Below are positions 8,628 through 16,663 of a DNA stretch of 64,000 bases, piece after piece (positions within the stretch are counted from its first letter, which is position 1; the number at the start of each line of letters is the position of its first letter). The DNA lies in assembly GCA_015055945.1 (NCBI GenBank), contig SVHH01000004.1, forward strand, positions 124,001 to 188,000. The letters are read 5' to 3'. The DNA comes from Clostridiales bacterium (GTDB lineage Bacteria > Bacillota > Clostridia > Christensenellales > Borkfalkiaceae). The notes under the pieces were generated by a model, which worked only from the letters and a program-made list of their open reading frames with translations, was not told the DNA's origin and did not search any database. The translations under genes were made by a program, and so were the position numbers.

Positions 8628-8924
8628 ATGAATAAAAAGCATGAGTATAATTTTGACGGCGGTAGACAATTTACTTCAATGGGCGCGTGTTGGTTTGTTT
8701 CTTATAAGTATTATTTGGAAGTAGATAAAAATCATGACAATTGGAAGAACTGCTCTACTGTAGACATGAGAAAAAGTATATTTAACAACACGAAAAGTTT
8801 GCACGATTTTTGGCTTTTGCAAGTTCTAAAAATGGACAAGAATAGATTGTATAGTAATGCATTAGGTATAAAAGGGAATAAAGTAATTGAAATGGCAAAG
8901 GAGATTTTAGAAAAGATTAATTAG
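8628..8924 (+). CDS. Hypothetical protein paired with the XRE regulator
   Basis: This 98-aa protein has no signal peptide or membrane segment. It begins MNKKHEYNFDGGRQFTSMGA and is rich in aromatic residues and lysine. It starts two bases after the regulator's stop, behind AAGGAG inside that gene's last codons, so translation is probably coupled. I do not recognise it. Its size and pairing would fit an effector or partner of the regulator, but no motif supports a specific role. Confidence 0.6.
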   Translation: MNKKHEYNFDGGRQFTSMGACWFVSYKYYLEVDKNHDNWKNCSTVDMRKSIFNNTKSLHDFWLLQVLKMDKNRLYSNALGIKGNKVIEMAKEILEKIN

Positions 8925-8958
8925 TATTAAAGCACTTTTTTATAGTTGTTACCTCGAA

Positions 8959-9000
8959 AATACAAAAGAAGGCGGAAATTTTTCCGCCTTCTTTTGTATT
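8959..9000. terminator. Long perfect hairpin terminator
   Basis: A 20-bp perfect stem, AATACAAAAGAAGGCGGAAA with its complement, is separated by only TT. Poly-A and poly-T stretches make it effective on both strands. It ends the XRE module. Confidence 0.8.
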
Positions 9001-9039
9001 GTTTTGCTTTTTAATTAATATTTTCTTGCTATAAACTAA

Positions 9040-9078
9040 AATAAAAACAGACAAGTATTAACCTGTCTGTCTTTTTTG
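9040..9078 (-). terminator. Distal terminator of the tRNA-Glu unit
   Basis: On the minus strand, ACAGACA (complement of 9064-9070) pairs with TGTCTGT (complement of 9047-9053), and a T run follows. It comes after the duplicated tRNA-Glu tail. Confidence 0.7.
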
Positions 9079-9180
9079 GCACCACCACGGGGAAGCATCT
9101 CCACTGCGTTACGATGGGCTTGTCCGTCAAGAAAGAAAAGTCAAAGTCGCCCGAACCACGGGGTTCTCATCAACCCGTAA
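9077..9180 (-). repeat. tRNA-downstream repeat, copy 2 (ends in a tRNA-Glu 3'-tail copy)
   Basis: Read on the minus strand this holds GGTTCGGGCG, ACTTTGAC, TTGACGGACAAG, CATCGTAACGCA and GGAGATG. The sequence TTCCCCGTGGTGGTGCCA follows, identical to the last 18 bases of the tRNA-Glu just upstream. The order of words matches the copy at 2838-2932. Confidence 0.65.
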
Positions 9181-9192
9181 TGTAAAATAAAA

Positions 9193-9220
9193 AAAAGATA
9201 GAAAAAACCTATCTTTTTAT
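9193..9220 (-). terminator. Proximal terminator of tRNA-Glu
   Basis: On the minus strand, AAAAAGATAG and CTATCTTTTTTTT flank a short loop directly after the tRNA 3' end. Confidence 0.75.
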
Positions 9221-9221
9221 T

Positions 9222-9296
9222 TGGCACCACCACGGGGAATCGAACCCCGGTTTTCGCCGTGAGAGGGCGACGTCTTAGCCGCTTGACCATGATGGC
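9222..9296 (-). tRNA. tRNA-Glu (CTC anticodon)
   Basis: The acceptor GCCATCA pairs with TGGTGGT through two G-U pairs. The discriminator is G and CCA is encoded. The anticodon loop is CTCTCAC, giving CTC. The T-arm is CGGGG TTCGATT CCCCG. Confidence 0.92.
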
Positions 9297-9374
9297 ATTT
9301 TAGCGCGTTTATAGCGCTTAAACTATTTATATTTTAGCATAAACGATTTTAAAAATCAAAAGGTTTATGAAAAA

Positions 9375-9586
9375 AATCAAAAAAACACCTGCATTGGCCG
9401 ACGGAAACGCAAAATATTAACCCGTTTTGTTAACAGGGGAATGCCGCACTTATTGCTTCTGCATCTCTTATTTAGCGACCGGAATAAACGACGGTCAAGA
9501 GCACCGCTATTCAATAATGGATATAGGCTTTCTTTTAATAATATCTGTGGATTTTTTTTGGCGTTCCCTATCGCACCACGAAGGCT
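9375..9586 (-). ncRNA. Candidate structured small RNA of about 210 nt (possibly 6S-like)
   Basis: The 765-base gap between genes has a strong minus-strand promoter, TTGTGT (9616-9621), 17 bp and TATAAT (9593-9598). Downstream sequence can fold into a long interrupted hairpin. GGGAACGCC pairs with GGCATTCCC; inside it TTATTG pairs with CAATAA; at the tip CTCTT...AAGAG encloses GACCG...CGGTC. T-rich sequence follows near 9369-9392. A long rod with internal bubbles and a length near 200 nt recall 6S RNA, but I see no sequence signature that proves it. The conserved SRP, tmRNA and RNase P motifs are absent. Confidence 0.45.
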
Positions 9587-9592
9587 AACTTA

Positions 9593-9621
9593 ATTATAGC
9601 AAAATATTAACCATAACACAA
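9593..9621 (-). promoter_or_regulatory. Minus-strand promoter of the candidate small RNA
   Basis: TATAAT is the complement of 9593-9598 and TTGTGT the complement of 9616-9621, with exactly 17 bp between. The predicted start is near 9586. It diverges from the comEC promoter. Confidence 0.55.
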
Positions 9622-9629
9622 CGATTAGA

Positions 9630-9658
9630 TTGACTTTTTTTGAGATTTATCATAAAAT
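9630..9658 (+). promoter_or_regulatory. Promoter of comEC
   Basis: TTGACT (9630-9635), a 17-bp spacer and TAAAAT (9653-9658) lie about 30 nt before the GTG start. Confidence 0.65.
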
Positions 9659-9690
9659 TTTGTTATAAAAAGCAAGGGAAATTTTGAGAA

Positions 9691-11832
9691 GTGCAAAAGA
9701 TAAAGCGTTTTAACTTAAGACCTGCGGTGTTTTCAGCACTATCCGTGTGTTTGGGTGTAGTCGCAGCGTATAATTTTATACTGAATAGCGTAGTGTGGGG
9801 CGTAATTTGTTGCGCGCTATTTTTATCTTTATGCGTCGCAGTATTTTTGCCTGTAAATAAAGAATTTTCCAGCCTTGCAAAAACGATTCTTTGTTGTGTT
9901 ATAAGCGTACTTTTTGTTGTCAGCGGCGCGCTAATGCATTATGCGATAAAAGATTATGAAAACGCCAGCCTTGATAATCATTATTATGGTATTACCGCTC
10001 ACGTTTCCGATAGCGCAGATACGCTTACGGGCAAAAGGCTTATCATAGAAAATATTACTGTTGACGGAAATATTAAAGGCAAACTTAGTTATAAGGCGTA
10101 CGTGTATATTAAAGGTAATATTGATATAGACGTAGGGGACAAAGTAACCTTTTCTAGTTACCTTATTGATAACCCTATTATTTACGACAATTCTTTTTCC
10201 GCTTACAACTTAATTTATAAAACTAAGTACACCGCGGAAGTTAATGCTGGTAGTATAAAAGTTATATCTAGCGAGCCGACCGTTTTTGAAAGCATAAATA
10301 TATTCATTAGAGATACTCTTTCTACTGCGTTAGAAAGAGATGAATTTTCCGTTGCTTACGCCATGCTTACTGGTAACGACGAGCAAATCGACTATGAACT
10401 ATTATCTTCATACCGATATGCGGGTATTGCGCATATATTTGCCGTTTCAGGGCTACATATCGGCTTTTTAGCAACCACGCTTTCGTTTGTGTTTGACAAA
10501 TTAAAAGCAAACCGATTGCTAAAGGCGATAGTAATATCTTTTTCACTGTTTTTCTATTCGGGGATATGCGGGTTTTCAGCATCTTCAATAAGGGCTGCGG
10601 TAATGACTTCAGTTATGCTATTTTCCGCGGTCAAAGGGGATAGATACGACGGTTTGTCGTCAATATCGTTAGCGGCAATATTGATACTTATATTTTCGCC
10701 AGTACAACTATTTAGCGTGGGTTTTCAATTATCGTTCGTTGTTGTTTTAGGAATGATGGTTTTAACAAAACCCATAGAAAAACTATTGAAATTTTTGCCT
10801 AAAAAGGTAGCATCGTCTTTAGCGATAGTGCTTGCCGCGCAAATATCAAGCATCCCAGTATGTTTAGATAACTTTGGTTATTTTTCGCCCGTTGCGGTAT
10901 TGTTAAATATAATTTTTATTCCCGTTGCATCAGTAATTTTTATAGCGCTTCTTATTGCAGTAATTATCGGCGGGCTGTTTAATATAGCAAATATTACCTT
11001 ATTTTTGCCAAAATACGTGCTTTACTTTATAAATGTAGTAATAAATGCAGTAGATTTTGAAAAGTTAGTGGTTGGCGGTTTTGCTTTTGGAATATTGACT
11101 TTTGTTTATTACGCAGCGTGTATAATACCAAGTAACTTCATAAACCTTAAAAGAATACATAGAATTATAGCGTTAATCGTATGCACGATTATAGGCGTAG
11201 TAAGTTCGGTTGCGATAGGTGTTATTAAAAATGAAAAAACTGAAGTTTTCGTGGTTGGTTCTGAAAGGCTTTGCGTAACCATAATTGATGCAAAGGACGA
11301 AAATATTTTGTTCGCAAGTAAAGCATCTTACGGTTTTTCCGCTGCAAGATTAAAGAGTATTTCTGATAGATATGGTGTTAAAAATATTGACACGGTTGTG
11401 TTTTTTAACGACACAAGCATTGATGCGCAAGTGTTTATGACAAAACTTAACACTGTTTTTGACTTAGAAAAGGTAATTTATTTTGGCGATAAAGACGATA
11501 TGAAAGAAAAGATTATAGAAAAATCTTTCGGTGTTCAAATGGAAAACGCAAATGCTCATCAAGACTTTATTGCTGGGGATATTTTGTGTGAATACGTCAT
11601 AGACGGCAGGGCGATTACCGCCGAGATTAAGGGCAAAAGATTTGCAATTTTTTCATTTAATGAAGTGGATAGTTACTACGGACTTAACGGTAAGTTTGAC
11701 CTAATGGTTTGCTCGTTTAACGCTGACCTTGCGCTTAATTTTTACAAGCCAAAGCACCCTATAAGTTATAGGCACAGTAGCGTTTTTACCGATGGCGAGA
11801 CTTTTGGTACTGCTATAATAGAATTTATATAA
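9691..11832 (+). CDS. comEC: ComEC/Rec2-like DNA internalisation membrane protein
   Basis: This 713-aa protein has N-terminal membrane helices, then a soluble OB-like segment (about residues 85-190). The Competence domain follows, with AVSGLHIGFL near residue 255 and several helices to about residue 510. ComEC forms the channel through which single-stranded DNA enters during transformation. The C-terminal soluble domain occupies the place of the usual metallo-beta-lactamase domain, but I see no HxHxDH metal site in it, so it is probably non-catalytic. The start is GTG 9691; the ribosome site is weak. Other com genes are not in the window. Confidence 0.85.
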   Translation: MQKIKRFNLRPAVFSALSVCLGVVAAYNFILNSVVWGVICCALFLSLCVAVFLPVNKEFSSLAKTILCCVISVLFVVSGALMHYAIKDYENASLDNHYYGITAHVSDSADTLTGKRLIIENITVDGNIKGKLSYKAYVYIKGNIDIDVGDKVTFSSYLIDNPIIYDNSFSAYNLIYKTKYTAEVNAGSIKVISSEPTVFESINIFIRDTLSTALERDEFSVAYAMLTGNDEQIDYELLSSYRYAGIAHIFAVSGLHIGFLATTLSFVFDKLKANRLLKAIVISFSLFFYSGICGFSASSIRAAVMTSVMLFSAVKGDRYDGLSSISLAAILILIFSPVQLFSVGFQLSFVVVLGMMVLTKPIEKLLKFLPKKVASSLAIVLAAQISSIPVCLDNFGYFSPVAVLLNIIFIPVASVIFIALLIAVIIGGLFNIANITLFLPKYVLYFINVVINAVDFEKLVVGGFAFGILTFVYYAACIIPSNFINLKRIHRIIALIVCTIIGVVSSVAIGVIKNEKTEVFVVGSERLCVTIIDAKDENILFASKASYGFSAARLKSISDRYGVKNIDTVVFFNDTSIDAQVFMTKLNTVFDLEKVIYFGDKDDMKEKIIEKSFGVQMENANAHQDFIAGDILCEYVIDGRAITAEIKGKRFAIFSFNEVDSYYGLNGKFDLMVCSFNADLALNFYKPKHPISYRHSSVFTDGETFGTAIIEFI

Positions 11833-11913
11833 TATAATAACTTTAAAAAAAGGCTGCAATATCGTTGCAAAATGCTAATTAAAATGCTAAAATGTATACG
11901 AGGTAATGTTGTC

Positions 11914-12879
11914 TTGAAGTATGCAGAGTTTAAGATGAGTGTGGAAAACGGACAGTGTTTTCCCGTCTATTTATTTGAAGGCGAGGACGCGTTTTTTAGA
12001 GAACGCGGTTTTTCTCTGCTTAAAAACAAGTTCGTTACCGAGCCCGATTTAAACCTTACAGTGCTCGATAGTGCGTGCACGAAAGAGCAACTTTTATCTT
12101 CGCTTAACGGCTATCCGTTTATGAGTGAAAAGCGCTTGACCGTGCTTAGAGAGTTCTATCCTAAGCAAGATTTTTTCAAGGGCGGGCTAAAAGAGTATTT
12201 TGAAAATCCTTCGCCGTTTGGCTTGCTTGTGGTGCTTAACGAAAAGCCTTGCGAGCAATTAAAAAAACAAGCGGGAGTAACGGTTGTCGATTGTTCTAAG
12301 CAAGACGCGGCTATTCTTACGAGATGGGTAAAGGGTGAGTGTCAAAAAAACGGCGTTACGATTGATGCGGAAACGGCAAAAACGCTGTGCGAATATTGCT
12401 TATGCGATATGACGCGTATAGAAACTGAAACTAAAAAACTTTGTGATTATAGTGGCAACGGTGGAACTATTAGTATGGAAACCGTATCCAGCATGGTTGC
12501 AAGAGACACTGAATACAAAGTTTATGAAATGACCGATTACATAGCGAAAGGCAAGGTTGACCTTGCGCTTGAAGTTATAACCGATATGATGAGTAAAGGC
12601 GAAACGCCGCAAAGAATTTTGACTTCGGTTTATAACTATTATAGAAGGCTTTTGCACGCGGCTATAAGCGACCTTCCGCTTGGCGAACTAGCAACTGCGC
12701 TGGGCGTAAAAGAGTTTGCTGCAAGAAAGACTAAAGAACAAGCGGCAAAGTTTAAGAAAAAGGCGTTAAAGCAAGCGGTAGACGCGCTTTGCGACGCGGA
12801 TTATAAAATAAAGAGCGGGCTTGCCGATGCAAACGAACGCATGTGGCTTACCGTTTTTACGATAATGGTAGAAAGGTAG
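11914..12879 (+). CDS. holA: DNA polymerase III delta subunit (clamp loader)
   Basis: This 321-aa clamp-loader subunit opens the sliding clamp at replication forks. FPVYLFEGEDAFFRERG near residue 16 is the family's opening strand and degenerate P-loop region. The C-terminal helical region (RILTSVYNYYRRLLHA, AARKTKEQAAKFKKKALKQ) is the collar domain. I chose TTG 11914 because GAGGT lies 9 nt upstream and the distance to PVYLF then matches B. subtilis HolA; an in-frame ATG at 11872 lacks a ribosome site. It lies 81 nt after comEC and 9 nt before cdaA. The comEC-holA order is common in Firmicutes. Confidence 0.88.
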   Translation: MKYAEFKMSVENGQCFPVYLFEGEDAFFRERGFSLLKNKFVTEPDLNLTVLDSACTKEQLLSSLNGYPFMSEKRLTVLREFYPKQDFFKGGLKEYFENPSPFGLLVVLNEKPCEQLKKQAGVTVVDCSKQDAAILTRWVKGECQKNGVTIDAETAKTLCEYCLCDMTRIETETKKLCDYSGNGGTISMETVSSMVARDTEYKVYEMTDYIAKGKVDLALEVITDMMSKGETPQRILTSVYNYYRRLLHAAISDLPLGELATALGVKEFAARKTKEQAAKFKKKALKQAVDALCDADYKIKSGLADANERMWLTVFTIMVER

Positions 12880-12888
12880 AGGTGAAGT

Positions 12889-13716
12889 ATGAACCTTATT
12901 GATAGAATAGCGGCAACGTGGAATAATTTTGTTGGAAATCCTAACTTTGCGTTTGCAATGTGTGTAAGCGTTTTGGTGTTTGCCGTTTTGTATTTTTACA
13001 TGATAAAGTTCTTAATGGACAACAAAGCACAAGCGTTAGTTGCGCTTTTCGTTGCGGTAATGATTATCGGCGCGGCAGTAATTTCTTTCCCCAAAGAAAT
13101 CAATACGGCGTTCTTCTTGATAATCCCCACCATTTTCTTAATTGCCATTATGATTTTGTATTCTGTGGAATTAAAGAGAATTATTCTTACTAGAAAACCG
13201 ATTAAGACAACCGACTTAAAACACGGCGTTTCATACGATGAAGAAAGGGTTAAAAAATGCGTTGCTGAAATTATTAAAGCGCTCCAAAACATGTCTAAAA
13301 ACGACGTTGGCGCAATAATCGTTTTGTCAACGGGTAACGTTCCCACGCAAGTACTCGATAGCGGTGTTAAACTTGACAGTGATATTTCAAGCGAACTAAT
13401 TGAAAGCGTGTTCTTCCCCAAAACCCCCCTTCACGACGGCGCAATGATTATAAACGGCACTAAGATTGTGGCAGCGGGTTGCTTTTTACCCCTTTCACAA
13501 AACGTGGATAATATCCCAAAAGATTTAGGCTCTCGTCATAGAGCGGGCTTAGGCGTAACCGAAACCATTGACGTAATTTCACTTATCGTTTCTGAAGAAA
13601 CTGGTATTATTTCAATCGCAAGGGCGGGTAAAATCGTTAGATACGCCGATTATGAAGCGCTTAAGAAAACGCTTACTCGCTACTATTGGCAAGAACTTGA
13701 GGTAACAAGAAAATAA
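12889..13716 (+). CDS. cdaA: Diadenylate cyclase CdaA (c-di-AMP synthase)
   Basis: This 275-aa protein has three N-terminal membrane helices (to about residue 92), a short coiled linker and the DAC domain. The catalytic DGA (183-185) and RHR (216-218) motifs are intact. It makes c-di-AMP from two ATP and controls potassium and osmolyte balance. In many Firmicutes cdaA is followed by ybbR (cdaR) and glmM. Here a 46-aa membrane protein and a DUF1015 gene follow instead, so the usual regulator is missing at this locus. The start follows GAGGTGAAGT. Confidence 0.92.
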   Translation: MNLIDRIAATWNNFVGNPNFAFAMCVSVLVFAVLYFYMIKFLMDNKAQALVALFVAVMIIGAAVISFPKEINTAFFLIIPTIFLIAIMILYSVELKRIILTRKPIKTTDLKHGVSYDEERVKKCVAEIIKALQNMSKNDVGAIIVLSTGNVPTQVLDSGVKLDSDISSELIESVFFPKTPLHDGAMIINGTKIVAAGCFLPLSQNVDNIPKDLGSRHRAGLGVTETIDVISLIVSEETGIISIARAGKIVRYADYEALKKTLTRYYWQELEVTRK

Positions 13717-13731
13717 AAGGAGCAGCACTTT

Positions 13732-13872
13732 ATGAACGAATTTAATTCGCAACCGCAAAACGATAACGAAAGCAAAAATAAAGTTAAATCTTTTTGGGTT
13801 AACGTTGGTATTGCAGCGCTCGCTTTAGTGCTTTCTGTTTTGACGGTATTAGTAATAAATTTGAACGGTTAA
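13732..13872 (+). CDS. 46-residue single-pass membrane protein
   Basis: A short gene fills the gap after cdaA. ATG 13732 follows an AAAAGGAG site. The first 20 residues are polar (many Asn, Gln, Lys); then FWVNVGIAALALVLSVLTVL forms one membrane helix, and the protein ends NLNG. It lies 15 nt after cdaA and 4 nt before the next gene, so it is part of the operon. I do not recognise it. Its position next to a membrane-bound c-di-AMP synthase raises the possibility of a partner role, which is inference only. Confidence 0.65.
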   Translation: MNEFNSQPQNDNESKNKVKSFWVNVGIAALALVLSVLTVLVINLNG

Positions 13873-13876
13873 CATC

Positions 13877-15103
13877 ATGAAAGAAATTGCAATTAGAAAA
13901 GACAAAATATTACTCCCAAAAGTCGATGATATGCAAGCATGGGCGTGCATAGCGTGCGACCAGTTTACAAGTGAAAAAGATTACTGGGATAAGTTGCAAA
14001 AAGACGTGTGCGGAAAACGTACCACGCTCGACCTAACTCTCCCTGAAATTTATTTGGAAGACAATGCGGATGCGCGTATAAAGAAGATTAACGAAAACAT
14101 TAAAAACTATCTAACTGACGGCGTGTTCACTTCGTACGGTGACGGTTTTATTCTCACGGTAAGAAAAACACCTTTCGTTGAAAGAAGAATAGGGCTTATG
14201 GCGGCAATCGACCTTGAAAAGTACGAATACTCTAAAAAGAGTGATTCGCTTATTCGTGCTACTGAAGGGACTATTGAAGAAAGAATTCCGCCCCGCTTAA
14301 AGATTAGAAAGGATGCGGATGTAGAATTTCCGCACGTTATGGTTTTATTCGACGATGAAAAAAGGGAAATTACTGAAGACCTTTACGCTCGCCGTGAAAC
14401 TTTTAAGAAGATTTATGATTTTACTCTAAATATGGGCGGCGGCTCAATCGAAGGGTATTATATCGAAGATACTGACGCTATAATGCAAAAGTTCAGTTCG
14501 CTTTTAGATGAAGATAGACTTACCAAAAAGTACGGTAGGGTTGATAACTTCTTATTTGCTGTTGGCGACGGAAACCATTCTTTAGCAACAGCAAAAACGC
14601 ACTGGAACAACGTAAAGGCTACTCTTAATGATGATGAAAAACAAAATCATCCCGCAAGATACGCACTCGTTGAACTCGTAAACATTTACGATGAAGGTAT
14701 TTACTTCGAGCCTATTTATAGATACGTTTTCGGTGTAGATGCTAAAGAATTCGTTAAAGGTTTAATGCAAGTTGACGGCGGCATAATGCGTATTTACGAC
14801 GGCTCTGAGCGAATGTGTAATGGCGAAAACGACTTGCCCACAGGAATTAGAGCAGTTGACGAATATATTAAGTGTTATTTAGAAAAAAACGGCGGTTCAG
14901 TAGATTACGTTCACGGTGAAAGCAACTTAAAGAAACTCGTTGACGAAAGACGTGATGCTGTTGGTATATTGTTTGAAAAGTTGGATAAATCGGATTTGTT
15001 TAAGTACGTTTCTAAAAACGGCGCGTTTCCGAGAAAGACCTTTTCAATGGGGGAAGGTGTTGAAAAACGATATTATCTAGAAGGAAGAAGAATAACAAAA
15101 TGA
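13877..15103 (+). CDS. DUF1015 family protein
   Basis: This 408-aa soluble protein matches the DUF1015 family. It has an opening DKILLPKVDDMQAWACIACDQF, the mid-protein block VEFPHVMVLFDDEKRE and the strongly conserved VGDGNHSLATAKTHW. The family often lies beside amino-acid genes such as serA/serC; no biochemical role is firmly set. Here it overlaps the aspartokinase start by four bases (ATGA), so translation is coupled, which suggests a link to aspartate-family amino-acid metabolism. Confidence 0.85.
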   Translation: MKEIAIRKDKILLPKVDDMQAWACIACDQFTSEKDYWDKLQKDVCGKRTTLDLTLPEIYLEDNADARIKKINENIKNYLTDGVFTSYGDGFILTVRKTPFVERRIGLMAAIDLEKYEYSKKSDSLIRATEGTIEERIPPRLKIRKDADVEFPHVMVLFDDEKREITEDLYARRETFKKIYDFTLNMGGGSIEGYYIEDTDAIMQKFSSLLDEDRLTKKYGRVDNFLFAVGDGNHSLATAKTHWNNVKATLNDDEKQNHPARYALVELVNIYDEGIYFEPIYRYVFGVDAKEFVKGLMQVDGGIMRIYDGSERMCNGENDLPTGIRAVDEYIKCYLEKNGGSVDYVHGESNLKKLVDERRDAVGILFEKLDKSDLFKYVSKNGAFPRKTFSMGEGVEKRYYLEGRRITK

Positions 15104-16419
15104 TAAAAGTATGTAAATTCGGCGGCACTTCAATGGCCGATGCAAATTCAATTAGACAAGTTAAAAACATTATCGAAGCGGATGCTTCTCGCAGATTTGT
15201 TGTTGTTTCCGCACCTGGCAAACGCTTTAAAGACGATATTAAAATTACCGATATGCTTTACCGCTGCTATGATGAAGTAGTAGAATTCGGTACTTGCAAA
15301 AAATCTTTCTCTATTATTCGTGAAAGATTTGTGCAAATCGTAAAAGATTTAGAACTCGATCTCGATATCGATTCAGTTTTAGACAAGACTGAAAAAGACA
15401 TCGACGAAAGCAAATGCCCAGATTTTGCTGCATCTCGTGGCGAATATCTTTCAGCAATCGTAACCGCTGCTTTTTTAGGTTTTGAGTTCGTTGATGCTGC
15501 GGATATCATCAGATTTGACAGACACGGTCAACTCAACAAAGATTACACCGCTGATAAGGTTTACAACGCTTTGAACGACGTTGAAAAAGCAGTTATTCCT
15601 GGTTTCTTTGGAAGAAACTTTCAAGGCGAAATTAAAACCTTTAGCCGTGGCGGAAGCGATATAACTGGTTCAATCATTGCGAACGGCATTAAGGCTGACC
15701 TTTATGAAAACTGGACGGACGTTAGTGGTTTCTTAGTGTGCGATCCTAGAATCGTTCCCGAAGCAAAGGCAATCAATCAAATTACTTATAAGGAAGTTCG
15801 CGAACTCTCTTATATGGGCGCGTCAGTTCTTCACGCAGAAGCCATCGCTCCCGTTATGAGAAGACGTATTCCTATCAATATTAAAAACACCTTTAAGCCC
15901 GAAGATAAAGGCACTATGATTGTTCCTAACGATATGTATCAGGCAAGTGCAAACGACAGTGTTATTACTGGTATCGCTGGTAAAAAGAACTTCACCGTTT
16001 TGCTTATTGAAAAATCAATGATGAACGCGGAAGTTGGTTTTATCCGTAAAGTTTTATCAGTTGTCGAACACTTCAATATTTGCGTTGAACACTTGCCTTC
16101 AGGCATTGATACCTTGTCGGTAATTTTAAGTTCGGATCAACTTAAAGACGGTGTTTTATCCGACCTTGTAAACGAAATTAGAGAAAACGTTAACCCCGAT
16201 TATATTCACGTAATGGAAAACGTTTCACTTATCGCAACCGTTGGTCACGGTATGGCAAGACGTCACGGTACTGCTGCAACGCTCTTTACCGCGCTCGCAA
16301 ATGAAAACATCAATATTAAGATGATTGACCAAGGTTCAAGCGAACTTAACATTATAATCGGCGTTGCCAACTCTGATTATGAAAAATGTATTAGAGCAAT
16401 CTACAAAGCATTTAATTAA
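15100..16419 (+). CDS. lysC: Aspartate kinase
   Basis: This 439-aa protein opens with VCKFGGTSMADANSI, the aspartokinase signature. SRGGSDITGSIIANGI is the substrate-binding block. Two ACT domains follow (about residues 290-439), with HGMARRHGTAATLFTALANE near the end, so feedback control by lysine or threonine is expected. It phosphorylates aspartate, the first step to lysine, threonine, methionine and diaminopimelate. The start codon overlaps the DUF1015 stop. A terminator follows directly. The letter lysC is used for the enzyme class; the inhibitor specificity is not readable. Confidence 0.9.
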   Translation: MIKVCKFGGTSMADANSIRQVKNIIEADASRRFVVVSAPGKRFKDDIKITDMLYRCYDEVVEFGTCKKSFSIIRERFVQIVKDLELDLDIDSVLDKTEKDIDESKCPDFAASRGEYLSAIVTAAFLGFEFVDAADIIRFDRHGQLNKDYTADKVYNALNDVEKAVIPGFFGRNFQGEIKTFSRGGSDITGSIIANGIKADLYENWTDVSGFLVCDPRIVPEAKAINQITYKEVRELSYMGASVLHAEAIAPVMRRRIPINIKNTFKPEDKGTMIVPNDMYQASANDSVITGIAGKKNFTVLLIEKSMMNAEVGFIRKVLSVVEHFNICVEHLPSGIDTLSVILSSDQLKDGVLSDLVNEIRENVNPDYIHVMENVSLIATVGHGMARRHGTAATLFTALANENINIKMIDQGSSELNIIIGVANSDYEKCIRAIYKAFN

Positions 16420-16426
16420 AATTATT

Positions 16427-16458
16427 TAACCCACGCATTTTTGTGTGGGTTATTTTTT
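16427..16458 (+). terminator. Terminator of the cdaA-aspartokinase operon
   Basis: Stem AACCCAC(GCA)/(TG)TGTGGGTT with a seven-T tail. Confidence 0.85.
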
Positions 16459-16561
16459 TATATTTTTAACAAAAAATTAATAAAATTTCCTTTCAAAATA
16501 GCAAAATATTAAGTTGACAAAAAAGTTATAAAAGATATAAGAAAATTGATATTATAAAAAT

Positions 16562-16617
16562 TGTTCTTACAATTGACAAAGCCGCGCGTTTTTAATACAA
16601 TGAACATTGTTAGAACA
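16562..16617 (+). promoter_or_regulatory. Malic enzyme promoter flanked by inverted repeat
   Basis: The promoter is TTGACA (16573-16578), 17 bp and TACAAT (16596-16601). TGTTCTTACAAT ends at the -35, and its near-complement ATTGTTAGAACA lies just past the -10 (about 16605-16617), so a regulator could bridge the promoter. A second weaker TTGACA is present near 16514. Confidence 0.6.
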
Positions 16618-16663
16618 TTTGAAATAAAAAAGTTATATAATATATAAGGGAGAAAAAATTAGT

